Positions 24,180 through 32,046 of a stretch of 64,000 nucleotides of DNA are shown here, piece after piece (within the stretch, counting starts at the first letter, position 1; the number at the start of each line of letters is the position of its first letter). The stretch is from Streptococcus hyovaginalis DSM 12219. GTDB lineage: Bacteria > Bacillota > Bacilli > Lactobacillales > Streptococcaceae. Below the pieces are notes generated by a model that saw only the letters and a list, made by a program, of their open reading frames with translations, was not told where the DNA came from and did no database searches. Where the stretch lies: NCBI RefSeq assembly GCF_000420785.1, contig NZ_ATVP01000008.1, positions 27,944 through 91,943 of the forward strand, read 5' to 3'. A program made the translations under genes and the position numbers.

Positions 24180-24977
24180 ATGTACACACCAACTAATAAG
24201 ACTTATGCTGACATTATGACCAAAGTAGAGAAAGCTACTGAAGAATGGGTAAAAAATAAGATGGCTTCTGCTGATTCAAATGAGGATCCAAAAACCGTGG
24301 TTACCGAAGAAGATAAGCAGGAACAAATGGAGCGTATCTTCATAGAGAAATACGGAACAGCTTTATTTGATTACAAGGTTAAGTCATATCAAGAGGAATT
24401 AGACGGTCTGAAAGTCAAAGCTCGTGAGCATGTTGATAGCTTTAATGATTTTGTAAAAGAGTTGGAAGCTGATGAACGCTATACTGAACGAGGAAAAGCA
24501 GACTTATACCGTGTTGAACGTAAGAAAGTTGAAAAGGATCTGATTGAGATTGGAGATGCTCAATATAATTTAGGCATCAATATCCAGGAGATTGAAGTGG
24601 AATCGGCTCAAACAGCGTGGAAGAAATTAGAAGATGAAATGACACCCGATTCTATCTCGCCTAGTGAATTTCATTATATCGATATGATCTTATCCCGTAA
24701 TAATAGTGATGAAATGCGACAAAAAATTGCTAAACAATTCCACTATCATATTGCCGTATTAGATTTATTAAATTCTGAAAAAGGTGTAACCCCTATTCAT
24801 CACCCCTTGGAAAGTGTCAAAAATAGAGGTGTTAATTATATTAGAGTAGGACAAGTGAACATGCCAGAACCATATGCAAGCACATATCTGTCTGACCTCT
24901 TGCGGAATTTAGATGGCAAACTTTTCCTAGCTGGAGATAATGAACGTAGAGCAAAATCAGAAAAGACATTGGTCTAA
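24180..24977 (+). CDS. Coiled-coil-rich island protein (265 aa), function unknown
   Basis: GAAAGGAAG 4 nt upstream of ATG 24180. Highly charged; residues ~55-150 are predicted long helices, probably coiled coil (KVKSYQEELDGLKVKAREHVDSF ... VERKKVEKDLIEI). The C-terminal third contains NRGVNYIRVGQVNMPEPYASTYLSDLLRNL. It begins the segment leading into the terminase genes. A packaging or capsid-interfering partner of the helper phage is one possibility; an anti-phage role is another. Neither is shown. Confidence 0.6.
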   Translation: MYTPTNKTYADIMTKVEKATEEWVKNKMASADSNEDPKTVVTEEDKQEQMERIFIEKYGTALFDYKVKSYQEELDGLKVKAREHVDSFNDFVKELEADERYTERGKADLYRVERKKVEKDLIEIGDAQYNLGINIQEIEVESAQTAWKKLEDEMTPDSISPSEFHYIDMILSRNNSDEMRQKIAKQFHYHIAVLDLLNSEKGVTPIHHPLESVKNRGVNYIRVGQVNMPEPYASTYLSDLLRNLDGKLFLAGDNERRAKSEKTLV

Positions 24978-24988
24978 GGTGATTGCCT

Positions 24989-25234
24989 ATGCTTAGTAGA
25001 GAGTACTTAAATTTGTATTTGAAAAAAGCTCACTTTACAAGCTTAGAACATTTGTTGTTTAGGATAGCTGTTAACGGAGAATTTCCAGATGATATGTATT
25101 TCTCATCTAGGGTTAGAACAACAATAACTCACCTAATTAATGAAATCCGTAAACGTGAAGCCGTTAAAGGACATTCTGGCGTAGCAGAGTTATATCAAAT
25201 GATTGATGAAGTGGTAGAAAGAGAATTGGGGTGA
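24989..25234 (+). CDS. Island protein of unknown function (81 aa)
   Basis: AAGGTGA upstream supports ATG 24989 over TTG 24983. All-helical, basic (MLSREYLNLYLKKAHFTSLEHLLFRIAV...). Four nt separate it from the next gene. No family recognised. Confidence 0.55.
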   Translation: MLSREYLNLYLKKAHFTSLEHLLFRIAVNGEFPDDMYFSSRVRTTITHLINEIRKREAVKGHSGVAELYQMIDEVVERELG

Positions 25235-25238
25235 TGTC

Positions 25239-25499
25239 ATGCTTAATAGAGTACAGTTTGATTTTCTTGAATATACAGTTACAGAAAATGAGAGCGAAGA
25301 TTTTTCTGATGAACCCACTAAAGATGAGGCTAGAGAATTTTATTTGAGAAACTTGATTGCTTTTATGCTGGTAGCTGAAGATGATGATATAAAACGTTCT
25401 TGTGCCAAAGCATTCTTGACGTTCCCAGAAAAAAACCTGGACATTGCTTTGAGTACAGAACTATTGACTAGAGAAGATTTAGAGAGGTGGTCAAAATAG
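25239..25499 (+). CDS. Island protein of unknown function (86 aa)
   Basis: Acidic helical protein (MLNRVQFDFLEYTVTENESEDF...LDIALSTELLTREDLERWSK). Overlaps the small terminase gene by 13 nt, so it belongs to the packaging transcript. Confidence 0.55.
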   Translation: MLNRVQFDFLEYTVTENESEDFSDEPTKDEAREFYLRNLIAFMLVAEDDDIKRSCAKAFLTFPEKNLDIALSTELLTREDLERWSK

Positions 25500-25912
25500 C
25501 AAAAGGAAAATATAAAGAATGGCTAACAAATGAGAAGTTAGATATTGTAGCTGGTTGGGCACAGGATGGTTTGACCAATAATGATATCGCTTACAATATT
25601 GGAATTAATCCTGATACTTTGTACACTTGGATAAAAAAATATCCCGAATTTTCCGAGGCCTTAAAAGTAAATAAAGAAGTTGCAGATAGACGAGTTGAGA
25701 ACGCTCTTTATAAGTCAGCAATAGGCTTTACTTACGAAGAGGAGACCGTAACTAATCAAGGCGAGGTGGTGACGGTTAAGAAATACAGCAAACCTAACAC
25801 AACAGCACAAATATTTTGGTTGAAAAATCGTAAGCAAGAATGGTCTGACAGACAGGAAATTGAACATACTGGAACGGTGGTGTTTGCGAATGAAGACAAC
25901 ATCCCAGATTAA
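25487..25912 (+). CDS. Small terminase subunit (TerS)
   Basis: 141 aa. GTG start inside the previous gene. An N-terminal HTH for DNA recognition (EWLTNEKLDIVAGWAQDGLTNNDIAYNIGINPDTLYTWIKKY) is followed by an oligomerisation segment and the phage-typical end (KPNTTAQIFWLKNRKQEWSDRQ). It selects the DNA packaged into capsids; PICIs use their own TerS to redirect the helper phage. Its end overlaps TerL. Confidence 0.88.
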   Translation: MVKIAKGKYKEWLTNEKLDIVAGWAQDGLTNNDIAYNIGINPDTLYTWIKKYPEFSEALKVNKEVADRRVENALYKSAIGFTYEEETVTNQGEVVTVKKYSKPNTTAQIFWLKNRKQEWSDRQEIEHTGTVVFANEDNIPD

Positions 25913-27188
25913 AGTTGATTTGCCAACTATAGTTGGAGAAGGTTACGGGGCTTTTTGGGGTGATAAACATTTTTATAGAGTGGTAAAAGGTAGCCGTGGG
26001 TCTAAAAAATCTAAGACTACCGCCCTTAATTTTATAGTTAGATTACTGAAATATGAATGGGCGAATTTATTAGTTGTCCGCAGATATTCAAACACTAATA
26101 AGCAATCAACCTATACCGATTTTAAGTGGGCATGTAATCGATTAAAAGTTACCCATCTTTTTAAGTTTAATGAAAGTTTACCAGAAATTACCGTTAAGAA
26201 AACTGGGCAAAAAATTCTGTTTCGTGGTTTAGATGATGAACTAAAAATAACCTCTATTACCGTCGATGTCGGAAGTCTTTGTTGGGCTTGGTTTGAAGAG
26301 GCTTATCAAATTGAGACAGAGGACAAGTTTTCTACAGTCGTCGAATCTATCCGTGGTAGCTTGGAAGTCTCTGACTTTTTCAAGCAGGTCACTGTAACTT
26401 TTAACCCGTGGAATGAACACCATTGGCTAAAACGTGCTTTCTTTGATGAAGATACAAGACGGTCAGATTGTTTTACCCAAACAACAACTTTTAGAGTCAA
26501 TGAGTGGCTTGATGATGATGATAAACAACGTTATGAAGAATTATATGTAACAAATCCTAGACGAGCTAGAATCGTTTGTGATGGTGAATGGGGAGTGGCA
26601 GAAGGGCTTGTCTTTGAAAACTTTGAAACTCGTGACTTTGATATACAAGAAGTTATCCAACGGGTTGGAGAAACAACCGCTGGTATGGACTTTGGTTTTA
26701 CACAAGACCCAACAACTCTTATATGTGTAGCGGTTGACTTACGCAATCGAGAACTTTGGTTGTATAACGAGCATTATCAGAAAGCGATGTTGACAGATGA
26801 CATTATTTCAATGATTTATAAAAAGGGTATGCAGAATGCTAGAATTATTGCAGATAGTGCTGAACAGCGTTTGATTACTGAAATTAGAAGCAAGGGAATC
26901 AGAAGACTATCTGCTAGCCTAAAAGGTAAAGGATCGATCATGCAAGGGATACAGTTTATCCAAGGATTCAAAGTTTATATTCATCCTTCTTGCGAACATA
27001 CGATTGAAGAATTTAATACTTATACTTTCAAACAGGACAAAGAGGGAAATTGGTTGAATGAACCAATTGATAAAAATAATCATATTATAGACGCACTCAG
27101 ATATAGTTTGGAAGATTTTCATATTGAGAAAAGAGAAGCTAGCAGTCAATTCGATATATTTGTAGAAGCAGGGTTTGGAATTTATTAG
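25890..27188 (+). CDS. Large terminase subunit (TerL), full length
   Basis: 432 aa PBSX-type TerL. ATPase: P-loop KGSRGSKKSKTT (residues 33-44), Walker B/Glu WAWFEEAYQI, coupling motif VTFNPWNEHHWLK. Nuclease: RNase-H-like GMDFGFTQDPTTLI, ADSAEQRLI and the final NNHIIDALRYSLED. All key motifs are intact, so it should be active. ATG 25890 lies inside terS. Full TerL is not typical of SaPI-class islands, which usually keep only TerS and borrow the helper TerL. Confidence 0.9.
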   Translation: MKTTSQIKVDLPTIVGEGYGAFWGDKHFYRVVKGSRGSKKSKTTALNFIVRLLKYEWANLLVVRRYSNTNKQSTYTDFKWACNRLKVTHLFKFNESLPEITVKKTGQKILFRGLDDELKITSITVDVGSLCWAWFEEAYQIETEDKFSTVVESIRGSLEVSDFFKQVTVTFNPWNEHHWLKRAFFDEDTRRSDCFTQTTTFRVNEWLDDDDKQRYEELYVTNPRRARIVCDGEWGVAEGLVFENFETRDFDIQEVIQRVGETTAGMDFGFTQDPTTLICVAVDLRNRELWLYNEHYQKAMLTDDIISMIYKKGMQNARIIADSAEQRLITEIRSKGIRRLSASLKGKGSIMQGIQFIQGFKVYIHPSCEHTIEEFNTYTFKQDKEGNWLNEPIDKNNHIIDALRYSLEDFHIEKREASSQFDIFVEAGFGIY

Positions 27189-27248
27189 CACCATAGGTAG
27201 GCAGAGGGTGGGGATGTTTTATTGTCGGCCTCCTTGGCATAGATGGAT

Positions 27249-27271
27249 AGAGAGGGGAAACCCTCTTTTTG
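27249..27271 (+). terminator. Terminator after terL
   Basis: AGAGGG-GAAA-CCCTCT followed by T5, a GNRA tetraloop hairpin. Confidence 0.9.
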
Positions 27272-27300
27272 TTGATGTTGCAGCTATTTTGATGTATAAT
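27272..27300 (+). promoter_or_regulatory. Promoter of the structured RNA candidate
   Basis: -35 TTGATG (27272-27277), 17 nt, -10 TATAAT (27295-27300). It starts directly after the terL terminator, so the following RNA is an independent unit. Confidence 0.8.
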
Positions 27301-27305
27301 TAAAT

Positions 27306-27427
27306 TAAAGGTAGGGAGGTCGAGCACCCACTGGAGCGCGGTTTCTCTGCCAAAGAAGTATAGGTGGTCTAACGCCCATGAAGCAGTTTGCTGTGGAGGC
27401 GGTGGGTCACCTATGTTTTTTATTTTT
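27306..27427 (+). ncRNA. Candidate ~120-nt structured RNA
   Basis: Lies between a consensus promoter and a terminator-type stem ATAGGTG (27360-27366)/CACCTAT (27408-27414) with a T-rich tail. Within that stem CGCC/GGCG and AGCA/TGCT helices extend the hairpin. Upstream ACCCAC (~27327) can pair with GTGGGT (~27402), competing with the closing stem. No ORF of useful length. I do not recognise a known RNA family. Confidence 0.6.
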
Positions 27428-27448
27428 GTCTTTTTGAGTGCTTTAAAA

Positions 27449-27457
27449 TGTTATAAT
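27449..27457 (+). promoter_or_regulatory. Extended -10 promoter of the late regulator gene
   Basis: TGtTATAAT, 33 nt before the ATG; no good -35. Confidence 0.5.
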
Positions 27458-27489
27458 ATCAGTATATTCAAAGGTTTGGAGGGCATTAA

Positions 27490-27912
27490 ATGGACGCTAA
27501 ACAGCTAATCAAAGAGTTACAGACTATTCCAAAGTTTATCAGAGACTTAGAAGAGGAACGACAAGCGACTTTAAGCCTATTAGGTGGTTCTCACGGCTAT
27601 TCTGATACAAGAGTGCTGACTAGCAAAACAAACGTACAGGAAGCTAAAACAGTGGCATATATAGATAGTTCTAACTATCTAGTTAAACAGGTTGAGCTAT
27701 TGCATGAGAAGCGCCAGAGATTGCTTGAATACGTTTATGCGGTTAAAGACATGAAACTTGTTCTAGTATTGATCACCATAATCAATAGTCAAACGTTGAC
27801 TGAAGCGCAGGACAAACTAGATATTGGTCAGTCAAAATTTTTCAGAGAGAAGAGGCAAGCTATGAATGCTCTTGATGAAGTGCTTAACCAAACAGAAAAA
27901 GCACCCGCCTAG
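27490..27912 (+). CDS. Phage-type transcriptional regulator, ArpU/DUF1492-like
   Basis: 140 aa. The helical N-terminus (LIKELQTIPKFIRDLEEERQATLSLL), central VAYIDSSNYLVKQVELLHEKRQRLLEYVY and C-terminal HTH-like LTEAQDKLDIGQSKFFREKRQAMNAL fit the small regulators found at phage late-gene junctions (ArpU/RinA-like, DUF1492). Assignment is tentative. TTTGGAGGG ribosome site. It has its own extended -10 promoter. The gene is last in the island and ends in a terminator hairpin overlapping its stop. Confidence 0.6.
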   Translation: MDAKQLIKELQTIPKFIRDLEEERQATLSLLGGSHGYSDTRVLTSKTNVQEAKTVAYIDSSNYLVKQVELLHEKRQRLLEYVYAVKDMKLVLVLITIINSQTLTEAQDKLDIGQSKFFREKRQAMNALDEVLNQTEKAPA

Positions 27913-27922
27913 GTGCTTATCT
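27896..27922 (+). terminator. Terminator overlapping the regulator stop codon
   Basis: AAGCACC-cgcct-AGGTGCTT hairpin; the T-run is poor, so termination efficiency is uncertain. Confidence 0.55.
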
Positions 27923-27942
27923 CTTGCCTGCTGAACTCGTCA

Positions 27943-27970
27943 TTTTTAGTTATACTTTTAGTTACCCTTT
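27943..27970. repeat. Candidate integrase arm-binding repeats, right end
   Basis: TTTTAGTTATAC then TTTTAGTTACCC, the same two 12-mers as at 15148-15174 in swapped order, ~95 bp inside attR. Confidence 0.6.
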
Positions 27971-28064
27971 GATTATTTTATAATCATGCATATTTAAGGG
28001 TAAAAGTGTTAAAATACTGAATATATAGGTTTTAGCGTTGTCTATTTTACTATATTTTTGTAGC

Positions 28065-28089
28065 GTGCTATAATAAAGAGTAATATTAT
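28065..28089 (+). repeat. attR: right copy of the 25-bp repeat, containing the yqeG -10 box
   Basis: Exact copy of 15051-15075. TATAAT at 28069-28074 is 17 nt downstream of island-derived TTTACT (28046-28051), a fair -35. The yqeG ribosome site starts only 7 nt beyond the repeat. Confidence 0.92.
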
Positions 28090-28105
28090 TTTTTTGGAGA
28101 ATAGA

Positions 28106-28633
28106 TTGGCTATTGAAGATTACAGGCCTGACTATGTTGTTGAGGCAGTTTATGATTTAAGAGCGGATGACTTGATTCGTCAAGGTATTCGTGCAGTCCT
28201 AGTAGATTTAGATAATACTTTAATTGCTTGGAATAATCCTGACGGAACCGATGAGTTAAGAGCTTGGTTGGATGAAATGACACAAGCAGATATTCCTGTC
28301 GTCGTTGTTTCGAATAATAATCATGCGCGCGTTAAACAAGCGGTGGAGCGTTTTGGTGTAGACTTTGTTAGTCGCGCTTTGAAACCTTTTACACGTGGGA
28401 TTAATATCGCCATTGGGCGTTATGGATTTGACAAATCAGAAGTGGTCATGGTCGGGGATCAGTTGATGACTGATATCAGAGCAGCTCATCGCGCTGGCAT
28501 CCGTTCTATTTTGGTCAAACCAATTGTATCGTCTGATGCATGGAATACAAAAATTAACCGGGCGCGTGAACGCCGTGTCTGGGCTAAGTTAGAAAAAAAA
28601 TACGGAAAAATCATTTATCAAAAAGGAATTTAA
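28106..28633 (+). CDS. yqeG: YqeG-family HAD-IIIA phosphatase
   Basis: 175 aa. HAD motifs VLVDLDNTLIAWNN and VMVGDQLMTDIRAAHRAG are intact. TTG 28106 is chosen: GGAG (28096-28099) is 6 nt upstream and the family starts with (M/L)xIEDYxPD. Known: conserved neighbour of yqeH in Firmicutes; PGP-like phosphatase, substrate uncertain. First gene of the ribosome-assembly operon whose promoter is the island attachment site. Confidence 0.9.
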   Translation: MAIEDYRPDYVVEAVYDLRADDLIRQGIRAVLVDLDNTLIAWNNPDGTDELRAWLDEMTQADIPVVVVSNNNHARVKQAVERFGVDFVSRALKPFTRGINIAIGRYGFDKSEVVMVGDQLMTDIRAAHRAGIRSILVKPIVSSDAWNTKINRARERRVWAKLEKKYGKIIYQKGI

Positions 28634-29751
28634 TGGAAGAACTAGTGTGTATTGGCTGTGGTGCCAAAATTCAAACTCAGGAAAAAGACAAAGCAGGCTA
28701 TACTCCTCAAAGTGCCTTAGAAAAAGGATTGGAGACGGGAGAGCTTTATTGTCAGCGTTGTTTTAGACTACGCCATTACAATGAAATTGTCGATGTTAAT
28801 ATCTCAGATGATGATTTTCTGAAATTACTCCACGAAGTTGGTGATAGCGATGCTCTAGTTGTCAATGTCGTTGATGTCTTCGACTTCAATGGTTCGGTTA
28901 TTCCGGGGCTTCCACGCTTTACTTCAGGTAATGAGATTTTACTGGTTGGCAATAAAAAAGATATTCTTCCCAAATCGGTTAGAGATAGTAAAGTGACACA
29001 GTGGTTGACTGAACGTGCCCACGAAGAAGGCTTTCGCCCGGTGGCAACTGTCTTGACTAGCGCGCAAAATAAGATTGCTATCCGTGACTTAATTGATACC
29101 ATAGAAGCTCACCGCAGAGGTCGAGATGTCTATGTTGTTGGGGTGACCAATGTTGGCAAATCGACACTCATTAATGCTATCATCCAGGAAATAACGGGTG
29201 ATAAAGATGTGATTACAACATCGCGTTTTCCAGGGACAACCTTGGATAAGATAGAGATTCCATTAGATGATGGCTCCTATATTTTTGACACGCCAGGAAT
29301 CATTCATCGTCATCAGATGGCACACTACCTTACCGCCAGGAACCTCAAGTATGTCAGTCCTAAAAAGGAAATCAAGCCCAAGACCTATCAGTTAAATCCT
29401 CGTCAAACCCTCTTTTTAGGAGGCTTAGGTCGTTTTGACTTTGTTTCAGGGCAAAAACAAGGTTTTACAGCTTATTTTGATAACAACCTAGACTTACATC
29501 GGACGAAATTAGACGGAGCAGATGCTTTTTATGATAAGCATGTTGGGAGTCTGTTAACCCCACCTTCTGAAAAGGAAAAGTTAGATTTTCCGAAATTGGT
29601 ACGTCATGAATTTACCATCAAAGACAAAATGGATATTGTATTCTCAGGTCTTGGTTGGGTGCGTGTGAATGCCGATGATGCTAATCCAGTAGTTGTCGCT
29701 GCTTGGGCGCCAGAAGGTGTGTCAGTCATGATTCGTAAAGCACTGATTTAG
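28633..29751 (+). CDS. yqeH: Ribosome-biogenesis GTPase YqeH
   Basis: 372 aa circularly permuted GTPase. N-terminal zinc finger CIGCGAKIQ...CQRCFRLRHYNEI; G4 NKKD comes before G1 GVTNVGKSTLI and G3 DTPG, the hallmark of circular permutation. Required for 30S/16S maturation. Overlaps yqeG (TAATG). Confidence 0.97.
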   Translation: MEELVCIGCGAKIQTQEKDKAGYTPQSALEKGLETGELYCQRCFRLRHYNEIVDVNISDDDFLKLLHEVGDSDALVVNVVDVFDFNGSVIPGLPRFTSGNEILLVGNKKDILPKSVRDSKVTQWLTERAHEEGFRPVATVLTSAQNKIAIRDLIDTIEAHRRGRDVYVVGVTNVGKSTLINAIIQEITGDKDVITTSRFPGTTLDKIEIPLDDGSYIFDTPGIIHRHQMAHYLTARNLKYVSPKKEIKPKTYQLNPRQTLFLGGLGRFDFVSGQKQGFTAYFDNNLDLHRTKLDGADAFYDKHVGSLLTPPSEKEKLDFPKLVRHEFTIKDKMDIVFSGLGWVRVNADDANPVVVAAWAPEGVSVMIRKALI

Positions 29752-29926
29752 TTTGTCATTTTAAAATAACAGTCTATTTTCGAGATCAATAGAAAGGAAA
29801 CTAGAATCAGCTAGGTGCTGATTTTAACTGAGTATTTTGGGTAAACCTTGGCTATAACAAGAAAGGTGACTACTTTTCAGATAGATAGGAATTACCACAT
29901 ATTTCGATACTCAGAATAAGGTCATT

Positions 29927-30247
29927 ATGTCATTAACAAGTAAACAACGTGCTTTTCTCAAATCAGAAGCACATAGTCTTAAACCCATTGTTCAGATTGG
30001 TAAAAACGGACTAAACGATCAGATCAAAACCAGTGTCCGAAATGCTCTTGATGCGCGTGAGTTGATAAAGGTGACTCTCTTGCAAAATACAGATGAAGAC
30101 ATTCATGATGTCGCAGAAATACTAGAAGACGAAATTGGCTGTGACACCGTTCTTAAGATTGGCCGTATCTTGATCCTTTATAAGGAATCGGCTAAGAAAG
30201 AGAATCGAAAATTATCTCAAAAAGTTAAAACAATGAAATCACACTAG
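29927..30247 (+). CDS. yhbY: YhbY-family RNA-binding protein
   Basis: 106 aa CRS1-YhbY (CRM) domain: LTSKQRAFLKSEAHSLKPIVQIGKNGLNDQ carries the GKxG loop. Associates with pre-50S particles in other bacteria. Preceded by a 175-nt spacer with a small AATCAGC/GCTGATT hairpin and an AAGG site. Confidence 0.95.
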   Translation: MSLTSKQRAFLKSEAHSLKPIVQIGKNGLNDQIKTSVRNALDARELIKVTLLQNTDEDIHDVAEILEDEIGCDTVLKIGRILILYKESAKKENRKLSQKVKTMKSH

Positions 30248-30278
30248 TTTGGTTATAGGTTTGTTATAAGGAGTCGTC

Positions 30279-30911
30279 ATGGCTATTGAGCTCTTAACTC
30301 CCTTTACTAAAGTGGAGCTAGAAGAAGAAAAAAAAGAAACTGACCGTAAGCAGGTGGGTATTTTAGGGGGAAATTTCAACCCTGTACATAATGCCCACCT
30401 AGTTGTCGCTGATCAGGTCCGCCAGCAATTGGGTTTGGATCAGGTTTTTCTCATGCCTGAATTTGAACCTCCACATGTTGATAAAAAAGATACCATCGAT
30501 GAGAAACATCGTTTAAATATGCTTTTATTAGCTATTAATGGTGTTGAAGGGTTGGATATTGAAACGATTGAACTTGATCGTAAAGGTATTAGTTACACTT
30601 ATGACACGATGAAGTTGCTGACAGAGGCTAATCCAGATACTGATTATTACTTCATTATTGGTGCTGATATGGTGGAATACCTTCCCAAATGGCATCGTAT
30701 CGACGAATTGATTGAAATGGTTCAATTTGTCGGCGTTCAACGCCCTAAGTACAAGGCTGGAACCTCCTATCCTGTTATCTGGGTTGATGTGCCGATGATG
30801 GATATTTCATCGACTAGCGTTCGTGATTTTATCAAAAAAGGCAGAACACCCAATTTTATGGTGCCTCAACCCGTTTTGAACTATATTAAGAAGGCTGGTT
30901 TGTACAAATGA
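30279..30911 (+). CDS. nadD: Nicotinate-nucleotide adenylyltransferase
   Basis: 210 aa. Nucleotidyltransferase motifs [16 protein letters not shown] (HxGH-type) and SSTSVRDFI (C-terminal ISSTxxR). Makes nicotinate adenine dinucleotide for NAD synthesis, complementing pncA. AAGGAG site; overlaps yqeK by 4 nt. Confidence 0.97.
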   Translation: MAIELLTPFTKVELEEEKKETDRKQVGILGGNFNPVHNAHLVVADQVRQQLGLDQVFLMPEFEPPHVDKKDTIDEKHRLNMLLLAINGVEGLDIETIELDRKGISYTYDTMKLLTEANPDTDYYFIIGADMVEYLPKWHRIDELIEMVQFVGVQRPKYKAGTSYPVIWVDVPMMDISSTSVRDFIKKGRTPNFMVPQPVLNYIKKAGLYK

Positions 30912-31501
30912 GCTACCAATCTTATACAAAGTATAATCGGGAGCAATTATTAGGAAAATTGCAGTCTGTCATGAGTCCAAAGCGCTTTAGGCATGTTTTA
31001 GGCGTTGAGCAGGCGGCTATTGAGCTAGCTCGCTTAAATGGTTACGATCAAATCAAAGCAGGGCTAGCAGGGCTACTACACGATTATGCTAAGGAGAGTT
31101 CAGACCAAGAATTTCTAGACTTGATTGACAAATATAAGCTCGATCCTGATTTAAAAAAATGGAATAACAATGTCTGGCATGGTGTGGTTGGTAGATATAA
31201 AATCCAAGAAGAGCTTGCTTTAACTGATTCAGAGATATTACGTGCTATTGAAATCCACACTATCGGTGCTGCAGAAATGACGACTCTAGATAAGATTGTT
31301 TATGTGGCAGATTACATTGAACATAACCGTGATTTCCCACTTGTTACTAAAGCACGAGAAATTGCACAGCAGGATCTCAATCAGGCAGTAGCTTACGAGA
31401 CGATTAATACCATAGCCTTTCTGGCTCAAAAAGCACAGCCCATTTACCCAAAAACCATCGAAACTTACAATAGTTTTGTTAAGTACATGAAGGAAGATTA
31501 A
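30908..31501 (+). CDS. yqeK: HD-domain bis(5'-nucleosyl)-tetraphosphatase YqeK
   Basis: 197 aa. HD metal site in [12 protein letters not shown]...LLHDYAKE and the later HGVVG and DYIEHNRDF. Known: YqeK-type proteins symmetrically hydrolyse Ap4A and related alarmones. Translationally coupled to nadD. Confidence 0.93.
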   Translation: MSYQSYTKYNREQLLGKLQSVMSPKRFRHVLGVEQAAIELARLNGYDQIKAGLAGLLHDYAKESSDQEFLDLIDKYKLDPDLKKWNNNVWHGVVGRYKIQEELALTDSEILRAIEIHTIGAAEMTTLDKIVYVADYIEHNRDFPLVTKAREIAQQDLNQAVAYETINTIAFLAQKAQPIYPKTIETYNSFVKYMKED

Positions 31502-31508
31502 TTAAGGA

Positions 31509-31862
31509 ATGAACAAAACAGAATTACTCGAATTAGTTGTCAAGGCAGCTGATGAAAAACGTGGCGAAGACATCCTTGCCCTTGATTTAGCAGGATTGAC
31601 TAGTGTGACAGATTATTTCGTCATTGTTAGCTCAACAAATAGCCGCCAATTAGAGGCCATTGCAGATAATATTCGCGAAAAAGTTAAAGAAGCTGGTGGA
31701 GATCCTAGTCACATTGAAGGCGACAGTAAGACAGGTTGGGTTCTTCTTGACCTCAACGATGTCGTTGTACATATCTTCTCTGAAGATGAACGTTTCCATT
31801 ACAATCTTGAAAAACTCTGGCATGAAGCTCCTCAAGTGGATGTCGCAGAATACCTTGCATAA
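31509..31862 (+). CDS. rsfS: Ribosome silencing factor RsfS
   Basis: 117 aa DUF143 protein: [37 protein letters not shown] and [15 protein letters not shown]. Binds L14 and blocks subunit joining under starvation. Followed by a terminator (31868-31893). Confidence 0.96.
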   Translation: MNKTELLELVVKAADEKRGEDILALDLAGLTSVTDYFVIVSSTNSRQLEAIADNIREKVKEAGGDPSHIEGDSKTGWVLLDLNDVVVHIFSEDERFHYNLEKLWHEAPQVDVAEYLA

Positions 31863-31866
31863 TATT

Positions 31867-31895
31867 TAGACCTTGCTTTCAGGCAAGGTTTTTGA
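31867..31895 (+). terminator. Terminator after rsfS
   Basis: CCTTGC-tttca-GGCAAGG followed by T5. Confidence 0.85.
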
Positions 31896-31952
31896 GAATT
31901 GACAGAAAGGAAGGCGGTCAAAGGGGTATGTTCATTTGAACACACGTTAAAG

Positions 31953-32017
31953 ACGGTGCAAAAAAGAGAGATTGCCTTGTGTTCAAGGAAACTGTGTCAA
32001 TCTCCCATTTTTTGCTG
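31953..32017 (+). promoter_or_regulatory. Long leader hairpin before yqeM
   Basis: Outer arms GCAAAAAA/TTTTTTGC, middle GAGATTG/CAATCTC and an inner CCTTG/CAAGG hairpin. It lies 30-95 nt upstream of the yqeM ATG, where no Shine-Dalgarno is visible. It may be a terminator/attenuator. Confidence 0.5.
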
Positions 32018-32046
32018 TGTCTTTGTCTACGGCCGCACTTTGTATC

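Larger units (their letters stand above)
15051..28089. mobile_element. Integrated phage-inducible chromosomal island-like element (13.0 kb)
   Basis: Bounded by exact 25-bp direct repeats (unit length 13,014 bp). Gene order matches Gram-positive PICIs: int at one end facing outward, leftward repressor with divergent rightward early operon, replication initiator, iteron origin, small accessory genes and terminase at the far end. It differs from classical SaPIs in carrying a full-length large terminase and a RelBE module. No portal, capsid, tail, lysis or holin genes are present. Alternative reading: a prophage reduced to control, replication and terminase modules. Confidence 0.85.

Noticed and set aside
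24180..24977. Capsid scaffold protein
   Set aside because: Coiled-coil character alone is not evidence, and no capsid or portal gene is adjacent, so left as unknown.
15051..28089. tRNA or CRISPR association of the island
   Set aside because: No tRNA gene lies at either end and no regularly spaced repeat-spacer array or cas gene is visible; integration is in the yqeG promoter.
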